Shown in pieces: positions 35,795 to 44,794 of a stretch of 46,634 nt of DNA. The notes beneath the pieces are model-generated. The model was not told where the DNA came from and did no database searches. It worked only from the letters and a program-made list of their open reading frames with translations. Positions within the stretch are counted from its first letter, which is position 1. Each line of letters begins with the position of its first letter. Where the stretch lies: positions 1 to 46,634 of the forward strand of contig JACDGP010000002.1 in assembly GCA_013821605.1 (NCBI GenBank), in the 5' to 3' direction. The stretch comes from Herpetosiphonaceae bacterium (GTDB lineage Bacteria > Chloroflexota > Chloroflexia > Chloroflexales > Kallotenuaceae). The position numbers and the translations under genes are program-made.

Positions 35795-36517
35795 TTAAAC
35801 TCCCGGTGTTGTGCTCGGTGCCTGCGGCGTCGCAGGTGTGCCAGGCGCTGACCGGTTGGGCCGGCCGAAGCCACGTCCCTGGTGGTTCAACAGGTTCGTG
35901 CCGGCCTGCTGAAGCTTCGCGTAGAAGGCGTCAGCTTGGGCCTGCGTCAGCGTTTTATTGGCGACCGCCGTGTCCAGCTGCGTTTTTGCCGCCGCCAGTG
36001 CCGCGTTTGTAACCGCCTGCTCAGTCGTGTTATGCGCCTGAGCTAGCTGTGCTAAAGTCTGACCACTACGCAACTGTTGCATAAACGCCTGCGGAGTTAG
36101 GTTCAACGTCTTGGCTGCCGCATTCAGCATGGCCTGCTCTACGCCGAACATCGCTTGACCACCGGCCATTCCGCCGCGCATGCCACCGCGCCCGCCCCAG
36201 AAACCGTTGAAGTTGCCGCTTTGGATGGCAGCCTTCATTTTGTCAGCCTGGGCTTGCGTCAGCTTGCCTTGCTTGACCGCCTCGTCTACCGTACCCGAGC
36301 TGGCATCCTTGACTGCGCTATCGAGCGCAGGTCGCTGAATATGCAGGGCTGCAGCCAGTTTATCCAGGAAGATACTCCTGAAATCAGTCTTGGTACCGGT
36401 AGTTTGCGTTGTGGTCTGGGCATTAGCGATGGTGGTGCGCACCGTCGGGCTCAGAACCAAGCCAACAGCTAGCCCAACCAAGACGGCTGCCGTCGTGACA
36501 ATTGTTCTCCGTTGCAT
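35795..36517 (-). CDS. Secreted helical-repeat protein, function unknown
   Basis: A 240-residue protein with a signal peptide (cleavage expected near residue 33, ANAQ). The mature part is Ala/Gln-rich and helical. It holds two related units, each with a helix pair ending in KLTQAQADKMKAAI or TLTQAQADAFYAKLQ, separated by a Gly/Arg/Met-rich spacer (GGRGGMRGGMAGG). The C-terminus is Pro/Thr-rich. No enzyme motif is present. It is probably exported and may bind metal or cell-wall material (speculation). AAGGAGA supports the ATG at 36517; the frame is open to 36571. Confidence 0.75.
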   Translation of the reverse strand: MQRRTIVTTAAVLVGLAVGLVLSPTVRTTIANAQTTTQTTGTKTDFRSIFLDKLAAALHIQRPALDSAVKDASSGTVDEAVKQGKLTQAQADKMKAAIQSGNFNGFWGGRGGMRGGMAGGQAMFGVEQAMLNAAAKTLNLTPQAFMQQLRSGQTLAQLAQAHNTTEQAVTNAALAAAKTQLDTAVANKTLTQAQADAFYAKLQQAGTNLLNHQGRGFGRPNRSAPGTPATPQAPSTTPGV

Positions 36518-36677
36518 TCCGAGTTCTCCTTGCGTGAAATTCTGGAGCTGTTTACCGCTACGCTTGGGCAATCCTTTGCGCCGGGTTGCTCCGTTACAAC
36601 CGTAAGCATAGCGCTAAATCCCACACCTTAGCTTAGAGCTTGCTGAGAATACGCTGTGAATGTGGCTCGTCTGCTGC

Positions 36678-38951
36678 TTACTGTGCCGCATTACACTGTG
36701 CTTGCCAAACTAACTGTCCCAAATTGCCCGCCTCGATCACTCCCGTTTTTGGATTCACCTGAAGCCGGCCGTTCTGAAAATACTGAACCGGCGTTGATGT
36801 CCCGTCGAGGCTCTCGGTGAGTGCTGCTGTTATCGGCGCGCCGAGTCGCCAGCTACCCTGCGCGCCTTTATAAAAGGAATTAAAGATGTCGGCAACCGCA
36901 TGCCCGCCTTCCGTACGTACATGCCCTGCCGCATATGTCGTCCCGATGTTCAGTGGCACGACCTGGCGCATGATCTGATCGGGTAGTGTTAACGTGAAAA
37001 AGTCTGGCATCGCCGAGGCTTCAGGATGCAGCTCGAGTGCTCCCGCCGCGAAGTATTGCACGACCCGGTCATGCTGGGGCACATCACCTGGCAGCACAAA
37101 GGCTTCAGTAATCGGTGGGCCAAAGCTTGCGGCGCCGCCGAAGAGATCCCAGGCCTCACGGAAGAGACCTTTAACATAGTGCCCCGTTCCCGGAATGAGC
37201 TTCGGAGCCTGCGGCCCATCGATCGGGTTCGGCCCGGTTGCGGTCAGTGGTAGATGTGTATGGAACAGGCTCGGCAATGGCCTCGCGGCGTAGGCCTGGA
37301 AAGGCTCTGCAGCGGCCTTGAGGCTATCATCAGCCCGGTACAGGCCATAGTGCTCTTCGCGGGTATCCCAACGTCCCGACGGCCCCGAGTCGAAATCGCG
37401 GAGCGTCCAAGCGAATACTCCCGCCATCCGCCCGCTTGCCGCCGCAAGCGCGTCGTGGTAATTCTGCGCTTGCGCAGCTTCGTTGTAGCTGCGGTTCAGA
37501 CAGGTGATACCGGTTGGCCAGCCAAACTCTTCCAGGACGAGCGGCTTGCTCGTGCTTGTGCGCAGTTCATCAAGCTCGCGGGCCAGGTCTTGGCTGTTGT
37601 AACTATGTACGCTGACCATATCGCTATAGTCGATGGGGCGACGACCATCCGGAGCGGCCCGTAACAGGTCCTCATAATAGCCCATGCCGACGGTGACGAG
37701 ATGATTGGGAGCATCGTGGTGCACTTCATCAGCGATCCGTCCCAGCCAGTCCAGCATCTGAGGTGCTTGTCCCTGCTTCCAAGCATCATATTGATCTGGC
37801 TCGTTGTGGATATCCCAGGCCATGATTCGATCATCGCCCACGAAGTTGCCCAGCAACGTGCGCAGATAGTGCAAACGCTGCTGCTCCTCGCGACCACCGC
37901 GGGCTGGCACAATTTGGTCAAAATCGAACAATGTGACGATCACACGCAGGTCAAGGCTCCCGGCGATCTGCACCATCTCGCGCAGCCGTCCAAGTTGCTC
38001 GGGGCTGATCTGCCCGTCGTGCGTGCTCGCGAAGTCGGTATCGTAGGGTAGCAGTACCCGCACAGCGTTGATGCCGAGTTGATCGCGTGCCTGGACCAAC
38101 TCGTGTGCAACCTGCGGTCCATTCCAGGCGTTCCACATATCCAGCCAGGGCCGGCCCTGCGGATAGTAGTTGACGCCCTTGACCTGCACGGCTTGTCCAA
38201 GGCGCGTCAACTGCGAGCCGGAGGCTTGGATAAAGCCACCTGGTTGTAGTACGACCGTAGCTGGCGCGGAACTAGATTGAGTGGCTGGTCCGTTATCAGC
38301 ACTGTTAAGCTCGCGCCCTAACAGGCCCAGTTCCACCTCGTAAGGTGTACCGGCATGCTCAGGATGGTATTCGAAGCGCGCTCGCTCGAACCACTGTGTT
38401 AGGTAGCTCTGCCCATCAGTGCTGTTCACCTCCATACGTGGCTCGGACAAAGGCAAACCGAACAGGGCTACGGACTCGGCTAAGCTCGTTCCAGGCTGCC
38501 CATCGAACTCCAGCCCATGACTTGACCAGTAGCCCCAAAACTGTGGAGCGATAGCGTGAGCGGTCTCCTGAAAGAAATGGTCTGTGGACGGGTCACCCTT
38601 AGGAAAAGCTGTCCAATCCTGGTGGTGCTGCGCCAATACCTCGGCTCCGGCTCGACTAAGTTGCACGTCATAGGGAGCCTGATGTTCCGGGTGCAACTCT
38701 AACCAGGTACGCTCGAAGCGTTGTGTCAGGGGCGCGCCAGGCTGCGCGTGATCTGGTGCCGCGGCGCCTAGTGGGTAGCCAAACACGGCCAAACCTCCCT
38801 GCCGCTCCCAGAAGCCCTGGAACCGGCCGTCGATGCACGCGGTGATCGCGGGCGCTGCTTCAGGAAAGCAGCGCGGCGCGGCTTGGAGGCGGGCGGTCGG
38901 AACTAGGAATATAAGCAACAGGCAGGGGATGGCAAGGATGTGTAGCTTCAT
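36678..38951 (-). CDS. Secreted GH5-like glycoside hydrolase with four LGFP-like modules
   Basis: A 757-residue exported enzyme with a signal peptide (about 1-24). Two modules at about 30-125 and 130-215 carry a VFGYPLG or LFGLPLS turn followed by an F-E-x-HPEH strand. A linker leads to a GH5-type TIM barrel (about 245-570) with WDIHNEP (acid/base Glu) and LVLEEFGWP (nucleophile Glu). Two more modules follow, with SFGPPITEAF...LELHPE and RLGAPITAAL...LQVNPK. The modules resemble LGFP-type wall-binding repeats common in Chloroflexota. The substrate is probably a beta-glucan or beta-mannan, but cannot be fixed. AAAGGA precedes the ATG. Confidence 0.88.
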   Translation of the reverse strand: MKLHILAIPCLLLIFLVPTARLQAAPRCFPEAAPAITACIDGRFQGFWERQGGLAVFGYPLGAAAPDHAQPGAPLTQRFERTWLELHPEHQAPYDVQLSRAGAEVLAQHHQDWTAFPKGDPSTDHFFQETAHAIAPQFWGYWSSHGLEFDGQPGTSLAESVALFGLPLSEPRMEVNSTDGQSYLTQWFERARFEYHPEHAGTPYEVELGLLGRELNSADNGPATQSSSAPATVVLQPGGFIQASGSQLTRLGQAVQVKGVNYYPQGRPWLDMWNAWNGPQVAHELVQARDQLGINAVRVLLPYDTDFASTHDGQISPEQLGRLREMVQIAGSLDLRVIVTLFDFDQIVPARGGREEQQRLHYLRTLLGNFVGDDRIMAWDIHNEPDQYDAWKQGQAPQMLDWLGRIADEVHHDAPNHLVTVGMGYYEDLLRAAPDGRRPIDYSDMVSVHSYNSQDLARELDELRTSTSKPLVLEEFGWPTGITCLNRSYNEAAQAQNYHDALAAASGRMAGVFAWTLRDFDSGPSGRWDTREEHYGLYRADDSLKAAAEPFQAYAARPLPSLFHTHLPLTATGPNPIDGPQAPKLIPGTGHYVKGLFREAWDLFGGAASFGPPITEAFVLPGDVPQHDRVVQYFAAGALELHPEASAMPDFFTLTLPDQIMRQVVPLNIGTTYAAGHVRTEGGHAVADIFNSFYKGAQGSWRLGAPITAALTESLDGTSTPVQYFQNGRLQVNPKTGVIEAGNLGQLVWQAQCNAAQ

Positions 38952-38988
38952 TGTAATCCTTTGGTGTATCTTCGCTTGCGGGAATCGT

Positions 38989-38997
38989 ATTATACCA
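38989..38997 (-). promoter_or_regulatory. Extended -10 promoter of GH5 gene
   Basis: On the minus strand TGG (38995-38997) precedes a perfect TATAAT (38989-38994), 38 bp before the ATG at 38951. No -35 box is obvious. Confidence 0.6.
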
Positions 38998-39131
38998 TTT
39001 TAGCTAGCACAGCCGTACGTAACGTGTACCATGGAGTATGCGTGACATAACGTCTCCTGCATAGTCATGATGGACCAAGCGCGTATGTTAGTCTACCAAA
39101 CATGACAATGTGTAAAGCAAGGACGTTCCGC

Positions 39132-39617
39132 ATGACCAATGTACATCTCCGACCTATGACAACTGCCAACTACCAGGAAAGCTTGAACCTCCAAGTTGCC
39201 GAATCACAAGACAGCCTGGTCGCGTCAAATGCCAAATCGCTGGCAGAAGCATCTGTAAATCCTGCGCTGGTACCTCTGGCGATCTATGACGTTACGGCGC
39301 GTGGCTACGCTCAGCCGCTTGTACCGATGATAGGGTTCACGATGTATGAGGTAACGGCGGGTGTGGGATTTATTGAACGACTCATGATTGATCGGGCACA
39401 TCAACGTCAGGGCTATGGGCGAGCAGCTATGCTTGAAGTCATTCGCCGACTCAAGTTGTATCCAGAAGTCGAGGTGATCGCTACCAGTCATCGCCGTGAG
39501 AACCAGAACGCAGCCGCCCTCTACCACAGTCTCGGCTTCGCTGATTGGGATATTGGCTGGGCACAGGAAAACCCGATGGAGGTTTTCCTGCTGCTTATGC
39601 ACGGAAGTGTGGAATAA
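39132..39617 (+). CDS. GNAT-family N-acetyltransferase
   Basis: A 161-residue acetyltransferase. The acetyl-CoA-binding motif A is RAHQRQGYGRAAMLEVI, and the later NQNAAALYHSLGF completes the fold. The pattern resembles spermine/spermidine acetyltransferases of the PaiA/SpeG type, but acceptor specificity cannot be read. The ATG at 39132 has AAGGA nine bases upstream; the frame is open to 39102. It lies in the same direction as the next gene but 101 bp before its start codon. Confidence 0.85.
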   Translation: MTNVHLRPMTTANYQESLNLQVAESQDSLVASNAKSLAEASVNPALVPLAIYDVTARGYAQPLVPMIGFTMYEVTAGVGFIERLMIDRAHQRQGYGRAAMLEVIRRLKLYPEVEVIATSHRRENQNAAALYHSLGFADWDIGWAQENPMEVFLLLMHGSVE

Positions 39618-39718
39618 GCGATGGTGGATAGCAATCTCACCCACGTAGCTCGCAGTTGCGCAGCATGCGTGCCACCTTCTATGATGTGGTACATGCATAC
39701 GAAAGGAAGATTGACAGT

Positions 39719-40102
39719 ATGAGTAGTGAGGAGAGCCGGTACGTTGTCGAGCAATTTTGGGCTGCGATGAATGCAAATGACTTTCGCGCGGCGGGCGATT
39801 TGCTGCATGATGAGTTTATGCTCGAGTGGCCCCAATCAGGCGAGCGTATTCGCGGACGAGAAAACTTTGTGTCGATCAATGAGCACTATCCGGCGACGGG
39901 CCGCTGGCAGATCACGCTCATGCGGATCGTTGCCGACCCCGGTGGAGTCGCGACGGAAGTGATGGTCACCGATGGCGTGCGCAGCGACCGTGCCATTACC
40001 TTTTCAACCGTACGTGATAGCAAAATCGTGCATCAGACCGAATACTGGCCCGACCGCTTCGAGGCCTCACCGTGGCGAGTACAGTGGGTTGAGCACGGCT
40101 AA
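39719..40102 (+). CDS. SnoaL/NTF2-like protein
   Basis: A 127-residue protein with the NTF2-like fold pattern: an N-terminal helix (VEQFWAAMNANDFRAAGDLL), the DEFMLEWPQSGERIRGRENF segment and a C-terminal sheet with QTEYWPDRFEA. Members include ketosteroid-isomerase-like enzymes and stress proteins, and no specific activity can be assigned. AAAGGAAG precedes the ATG at 39719; the frame is open to 39656. No signal peptide is present. Confidence 0.8.
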   Translation: MSSEESRYVVEQFWAAMNANDFRAAGDLLHDEFMLEWPQSGERIRGRENFVSINEHYPATGRWQITLMRIVADPGGVATEVMVTDGVRSDRAITFSTVRDSKIVHQTEYWPDRFEASPWRVQWVEHG

Positions 40103-40253
40103 TCAAAATTGATTGCAATTCTGAAGCTGCCTCCACTCCATCATGTGCTTGCGAAGATATGTCAATGTTCTGTTCAACGTATAAGGTAATCATCGATTTC
40201 ACAGCACACGGTCCCTGCCACGTCGACGTTGCTGATCCGGTCGCGCCATGCTC

Positions 40254-40289
40254 AGCAAGAGGCTGACCTCTTGCTAAACCGTCTATACT
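40254..40289 (+). promoter_or_regulatory. Promoter with operator-like inverted repeat before ligase fusion gene
   Basis: A perfect 9-bp inverted repeat with a CTGA loop (arms 40254-40262 and 40267-40275) lies 8 bp upstream of a TATACT -10 box (40284-40289), covering the place of the -35 box. The ATG is 70 bp further on at 40359. The position suits a repressor site, though a hairpin role is possible. Confidence 0.45.
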
Positions 40290-40358
40290 AAGCGAGACAA
40301 GCACTAGCACCAATTTCGGCCTACGGACCTCCGTTTGCAACCGATAAAGGACGATGCG

Positions 40359-42911
40359 ATGAAGCAAAAGCTGCGAGGCATGAAGCGGCAGGATATCCAG
40401 CTTGATTTCGATCTCTATCGGGTGGAAGTTCCGATCCGCGGGCTCGCCAATGCCTCGCTCAGCGTCCTAGACTTGTGGCCAGAAGGTGCCAAGCAAACGG
40501 TCATGTTTGTGCATGGCTACGCCGGGAGCTTGGAAAGCTGGGAGTTTCAGATCAACTACTTCGCGCGCAAGGACCGTGTCGTCGCGCCCGATCTCCGTGG
40601 TCACGGCCAGAGTGACGCGCCATACACCCAATACACCATGGCCGAGCTGGTTGCTGATCTCGAAACTATCGTTGAGACGCTCCACCTACCGCCAACGTTT
40701 ATTCTAGTTGGTCACTCGTTTGGCGGCGCGATCTGCATCGAGTATGCAGCTGCTCACCCCGCCCGGCTAGCCAAGCTTGTTCTGATCGCGACTGCCGGTG
40801 AATATCCTTTGCCACAGTCTGCCGACTTGTTATTGCGTGTTCCGAATATGCTTATCCGGCCTTTTTGGAAATATCGCCCCCGCTGGAACGCCGAGCTCCA
40901 TGTCTTGAAGCGCATGATGGCCAACAACCTGCGTACCTGGCGCGGCTGGCCGCTTTTGCGTAACCTGAAGGTCCCTTGCTTGATCGTGACCGGCGAGCGC
41001 GATAGTTATTTTCCGCGGTATGTCTTCGACGATGTGGGCAAGATGGTGCCTCATGCTGAGCTCTATGATGTTGGCTCGGCCAAGCATAAGGTGCAGCTTG
41101 AGCGTCATGAAGCAGTTAACCGGGCAATTGAACGCTTCATCGGTAATGATCCGCAGAGTTCATGGCGTCAGGCTGTGGGTACACCCTACCCATTACGTGA
41201 TCGCCCTTGGATCAAAAGCTACAGTCCGGAAACACCGCCTACTGTGCCCATTCCCGGTCGACCCCTCACCTCCTTTTTAGAAAGTGCGGCTAAGTGGGTT
41301 CCCAAGCGTACTGCCACCATTTTCTATGGTACCGAGCTCTCGTACCAAGAACTCAACCAACAGGTCAATCGTTTTGCTCATGTTCTACATGGGCTCGGCA
41401 TCCGTCCTGGTGAGCGCGTGATGGTGGTGTTGCCGAACATGCCGCAGTTGGTGATCGCCTATTATGCGATTTTGAAGATCGGCGGTGTGGTCGTACTGTC
41501 CAACCCTGATGCTGATGCTGCCTCGGTGATTCATCAAGTGCAGCAGACGGATGCGCAGATCATTATTACCCTAGACAGCTTCGGGCGTTTAGCTAAAACA
41601 GTGCTCGACGGAAGTGCTGTCCACCATGTCGTGTGGGCCAGCTTCCAACGCGCGGTTGCGCCCCACGTCTACAAGCAACTCGTGGCACGCTGGAGCATGG
41701 ACGCAGACGCGGCGGAGGACACCGTCTTGGCTCAGGCCGTCGGCAGTTCAATGGCAGTGCTGATGCACGATGCCCCTACCCACGCCCCACAGGTCAACGT
41801 CACACCCGCTAACCTCGCCGCGATCATCTTTACCAGCGGTACGACGGAAGAACCGAAAGGTGTGGCGCTCACGCATGCCAACCTTGTAGCCAACACCGTC
41901 CAGATCCGCCACTGGATTCCAGATCTTGTGTATGGCCAAGAAATCTGCTTGGCCGCTATCCCGCTCGTGCACAGCTATGGTATGACCAACGCCATGAACT
42001 TGCCGGTGGCGCTGGGAGCGACTATCGTGCTGCTACCGGTCTTCGAGGTCGACCAGGTGCTTGAGCAGGTCAAAACCTATAAGCCCACGCTCTTCCCGGG
42101 CGTTCCATCCATGTATGCCACGATCAATCAGGCTCCCAATGTCCGCTCCTTTGGCCTTGCCTCGATCAAAGCCTGCTTATGTGGGGCGGCCCCTTTGCCC
42201 GTTGAAGTGCAGGAAGCGTTCGAAAAGCTAACGCGTGGTCGCTTGGTCGAAGGCTATGGCTTGACCGAAGCCTCACCCGTGACCCATGCCAATCCACTCT
42301 ACGGTGTACGCAAGCCGGGCTCGATCGGCGTTCCGATTCCCAATACCGACGCGAAGATTGTGGATCTGCTGACCGGTGCAGATCTGCCTGCCGGTGAAGT
42401 CGGCGAATTAGTGGTCAGGGGACCACAGGTGATGCAAGGCTACTGGGGTGATGATGCGCTAACCGATACGGCAACCGTCCTCAAAGCCGGCTGGCTGTAT
42501 ACCGGCGACGTTGCCGTCTGCGATGGCGATGGCTATTTTCAGATCATCAGTCGCAAGCGCGACGCCATCATGTCCGGCGACTACAGTGTCTACCCACGCG
42601 ATGTCGAAGAGGTCATCTACGAAAATAACAAGGTGCGGGAAGTTGCGGTGGTTGGGGTCGGTACCGCAGCGACCGGCCAGCATGTGAAGGCTTTTGTGGT
42701 ACCTCGCCCAGGCACCAATCTCACCGCCGCAGAGCTACTTGATCTTTGTCGGCGGCGCCTCGCACCGTATGCCGTGCCGTGGGAGGTTGAGTTTCGTCAA
42801 GAGTTGCCGAAATCATTTATCGGCAAGGTCCTCCGGCGTTTGCTTGTTGAGGAGCCCAGCGCGCAAACAAATGGCAAGCCGGTACCCGAGCGTGAAGGAG
42901 ATAGCCTTTGA
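40359..42911 (+). CDS. Alpha/beta hydrolase-acyl-CoA synthetase fusion protein
   Basis: An 850-residue fusion. Residues 1-270 form an alpha/beta hydrolase with VHGYAG, nucleophile Ser120 in GHSFGG, Asp215 in GERDSYF and His243 or His250. From about 306 to the end is an AMP-forming acyl-CoA ligase with the P-loop FTSGTTEEPKGVALTH, YGLTEASP, YTGDVAV and the catalytic lysine in KSFIGKVLRR. One chain could release a fatty acid and activate it. It differs from OleBC fusions, where the hydrolase nucleophile is Asp. AAAGGA supports the ATG at 40359. The patatin gene overlaps its stop by 4 bp. Confidence 0.9.
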   Translation: MKQKLRGMKRQDIQLDFDLYRVEVPIRGLANASLSVLDLWPEGAKQTVMFVHGYAGSLESWEFQINYFARKDRVVAPDLRGHGQSDAPYTQYTMAELVADLETIVETLHLPPTFILVGHSFGGAICIEYAAAHPARLAKLVLIATAGEYPLPQSADLLLRVPNMLIRPFWKYRPRWNAELHVLKRMMANNLRTWRGWPLLRNLKVPCLIVTGERDSYFPRYVFDDVGKMVPHAELYDVGSAKHKVQLERHEAVNRAIERFIGNDPQSSWRQAVGTPYPLRDRPWIKSYSPETPPTVPIPGRPLTSFLESAAKWVPKRTATIFYGTELSYQELNQQVNRFAHVLHGLGIRPGERVMVVLPNMPQLVIAYYAILKIGGVVVLSNPDADAASVIHQVQQTDAQIIITLDSFGRLAKTVLDGSAVHHVVWASFQRAVAPHVYKQLVARWSMDADAAEDTVLAQAVGSSMAVLMHDAPTHAPQVNVTPANLAAIIFTSGTTEEPKGVALTHANLVANTVQIRHWIPDLVYGQEICLAAIPLVHSYGMTNAMNLPVALGATIVLLPVFEVDQVLEQVKTYKPTLFPGVPSMYATINQAPNVRSFGLASIKACLCGAAPLPVEVQEAFEKLTRGRLVEGYGLTEASPVTHANPLYGVRKPGSIGVPIPNTDAKIVDLLTGADLPAGEVGELVVRGPQVMQGYWGDDALTDTATVLKAGWLYTGDVAVCDGDGYFQIISRKRDAIMSGDYSVYPRDVEEVIYENNKVREVAVVGVGTAATGQHVKAFVVPRPGTNLTAAELLDLCRRRLAPYAVPWEVEFRQELPKSFIGKVLRRLLVEEPSAQTNGKPVPEREGDSL

Positions 42912-43780
42912 CACGTCCAACGCTTGCCCTGGTGCTAGGCGGTGGCGGCAGTCGTGGCTTGGCGCATATTGGCGTGTTAGAGGTGCTCCAACGTGAGCAT
43001 ATTCCCATTGACCGTATCGTGGCAACCAGCATGGGCGGTATTGTCGGCGTGCTCTTTGCTCTGGGCCTGCCCCCCGATCAGATTGCTCAATGGACCAGAC
43101 GGGCGATGGTGATGGTCGAACCCCAGCCGTATGCACTTCGCAACGTCCGGCTTCTGTCCTCGCGTGCCCGCCAGCAATGGCTACGCAAGCAGTTCACTCA
43201 CCTGCTTGAGGAACAAACCTTTGCCGATCTCCGTATCCCTGTCACCCTGATGACGGTCAACATGCTCGACGGCACCGAAGTGCCACTCACGACGGGTCCG
43301 CTTGTGCCCGCCTTGCTGGCCACGACTGCGGTCCCAGGCCTTTTCCCGCCGGTGCCTTTCGGTGACATGCAACTGGCCGATGGTGGCGTCATCGATAGCC
43401 TGGCGACCCACGTCGCCGTTGAGCAAGGGGCCGACAAAATCATTGCAGTCGATGTCTACCCCGCGCTCACAACCGACCGGCCCTGGAGTAACCCGGTCAG
43501 CGCGATTATGGGCTTCCAGCTGCCGCTCGCGTTGTTTAGCGGAGCTGATGCCCTACAGGGCCCCAATATGTTCTCGTCGATGTGGCGCTCCGTGCGGGTC
43601 ATGACCTGGCATTTGCACCAAAAGCGGCTGGCCGATGACCCGCCGGACATCTTGCTGCGCCCGCGCGTTGATACCTATGGCTCACTAGATTTCAAAGATA
43701 TGGATGGTCCCCTGCAGGCGGGCGTTGAGGCAGCCGAGGAGCGCCTGGCAGACATTAAAGCCTTATGCGGCGAGCGCTGA
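42908..43780 (+). CDS. Patatin-like phospholipase (RssA type)
   Basis: A 290-residue patatin with the oxyanion motif GGGGSRG at 11-17, nucleophile Ser41 in ATSMGG, and Asp158 in LADGGVIDS, which forms the Ser-Asp dyad. It should hydrolyse acyl esters of membrane lipids; it has no signal peptide. The TTG start at 42908 overlaps the upstream TGA and has AAGGAG at good spacing. Coupled translation with the hydrolase-ligase fusion suggests one lipid-remodelling step: patatin frees fatty acid, the ligase re-activates it (inference). Confidence 0.9.
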   Translation: MTRPTLALVLGGGGSRGLAHIGVLEVLQREHIPIDRIVATSMGGIVGVLFALGLPPDQIAQWTRRAMVMVEPQPYALRNVRLLSSRARQQWLRKQFTHLLEEQTFADLRIPVTLMTVNMLDGTEVPLTTGPLVPALLATTAVPGLFPPVPFGDMQLADGGVIDSLATHVAVEQGADKIIAVDVYPALTTDRPWSNPVSAIMGFQLPLALFSGADALQGPNMFSSMWRSVRVMTWHLHQKRLADDPPDILLRPRVDTYGSLDFKDMDGPLQAGVEAAEERLADIKALCGER

Positions 43781-43872
43781 CTGTTTGAAAGGAAGCTCAC
43801 CAATCCCCGGATCGAGCGGCCTAGGCAAGGCACCGGCATCTACGTGCAACGCAGGGGCTTAGCATCCTACCA

Positions 43873-44601
43873 TCAGCCCTCGATCTGCCATTCCGGCGCG
43901 GCCCATTCACGCGCCCAATCAAGCCGCTCCGACAGTGCGGCAATCTGTCCATACTCGCGATAGTACGCACGCACCGTATTTTTCTCATTGATCACGAGAG
44001 CGTTTTCCAGGGAGAGCGTGGCTGTGGTCGTGAAGTTGAACGATCCGGTCCAAACGGCATATGGCACGATATATGTATAGCCGTCTGGCTTGGACACTAA
44101 CAGCTCAGCATGCGAACGCTCGCGGCAGAAGACGAGAAACTTATTGTGCATACGCGGAAAGGCCTTCGGGCGATCACGATTATGATTGCCCACGCACCGG
44201 ACCGGATCCATCCCATGCACAGTGCTGATCGAGACGCTGCTAAGCAAGTTGTCACCGAACATGTGATGCTCAAGTTCGCAACTGAGGCTATCATACAAAC
44301 CCCGCAGCCGCGTCTTCCATTGCTCGTGACCTGGCACGTCGTGTCGCAGAAAATCTTCTTTTTGTACGATGATCGACACATTGCGCTTCACCGTCAGCGC
44401 CTCAAGGATCGGGAAATTGGTCAGCCACGCCACGCAGCCTAGAACAATATCAGCCTCTGCGATCTCCTGGATCACATGCTGATCGAGGTTGCGAAAATAG
44501 ACCGCAATACGACCATCTTGACTTTGAATGCTGCAATCTTCAAGTAGTTGGCCCTGCGCTCCTTCACCTGTGGGATGGAGTCTGTTCAGATCGTCAATCA
44601 T
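43873..44601 (-). CDS. PLD-like protein with degenerate HKD motif
   Basis: A 242-residue protein with a single PLD-like half site. His152 and Lys154 are present in MHNKFLVF, but the usual Asp is Cys159, and the GSFN motif (186-189) is separated by an insertion of about 25 residues. A conserved ENALVINE follows. The N-terminal half lacks an HKD motif, so activity would need dimerisation, or it may be non-catalytic. TGAGGAG precedes the ATG. It is divergent from the M20 dipeptidase. Confidence 0.78.
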   Translation of the reverse strand: MIDDLNRLHPTGEGAQGQLLEDCSIQSQDGRIAVYFRNLDQHVIQEIAEADIVLGCVAWLTNFPILEALTVKRNVSIIVQKEDFLRHDVPGHEQWKTRLRGLYDSLSCELEHHMFGDNLLSSVSISTVHGMDPVRCVGNHNRDRPKAFPRMHNKFLVFCRERSHAELLVSKPDGYTYIVPYAVWTGSFNFTTTATLSLENALVINEKNTVRAYYREYGQIAALSERLDWAREWAAPEWQIEG

Positions 44602-44666
44602 GGTAGCTCCTCATGAGACGCCGCTCTATACAATAAGTATGGCAACAGCACAGGTCTGTTCCAGCC

Positions 44667-44697
44667 TTGCTTGCATATGTCAGCGGTATCATATAAT
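44667..44697 (+). promoter_or_regulatory. Candidate promoter of M20 dipeptidase gene
   Basis: TTGCTT (44667-44672) and a perfect TATAAT (44692-44697) at a rather long 19-bp spacing, about 100 bp before the start codon. The leader is long enough to carry a regulatory structure but none was recognised. Confidence 0.45.
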
Positions 44698-44794
44698 AAT
44701 CCTTGTCCAACAGACCCCGAGGTGGGTCCTACCTGGGACAAGCCAAATGATGCACCCGCGAACTGGAGGAGTAAGCTCGATGAAAGGAGGCGCT

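Noticed and set aside
40359-42911. OleBC-type olefin biosynthesis fusion
   Set aside because: OleB uses an Asp nucleophile, whereas this hydrolase has Ser in GHSFGG, and no OleA or OleD gene is nearby.
44705-44740. T-box-like GAGGTGGGTCC element upstream of the dipeptidase
   Set aside because: The conserved T-box core is not matched and no specifier stem or terminator/antiterminator pair could be drawn in the short leader.
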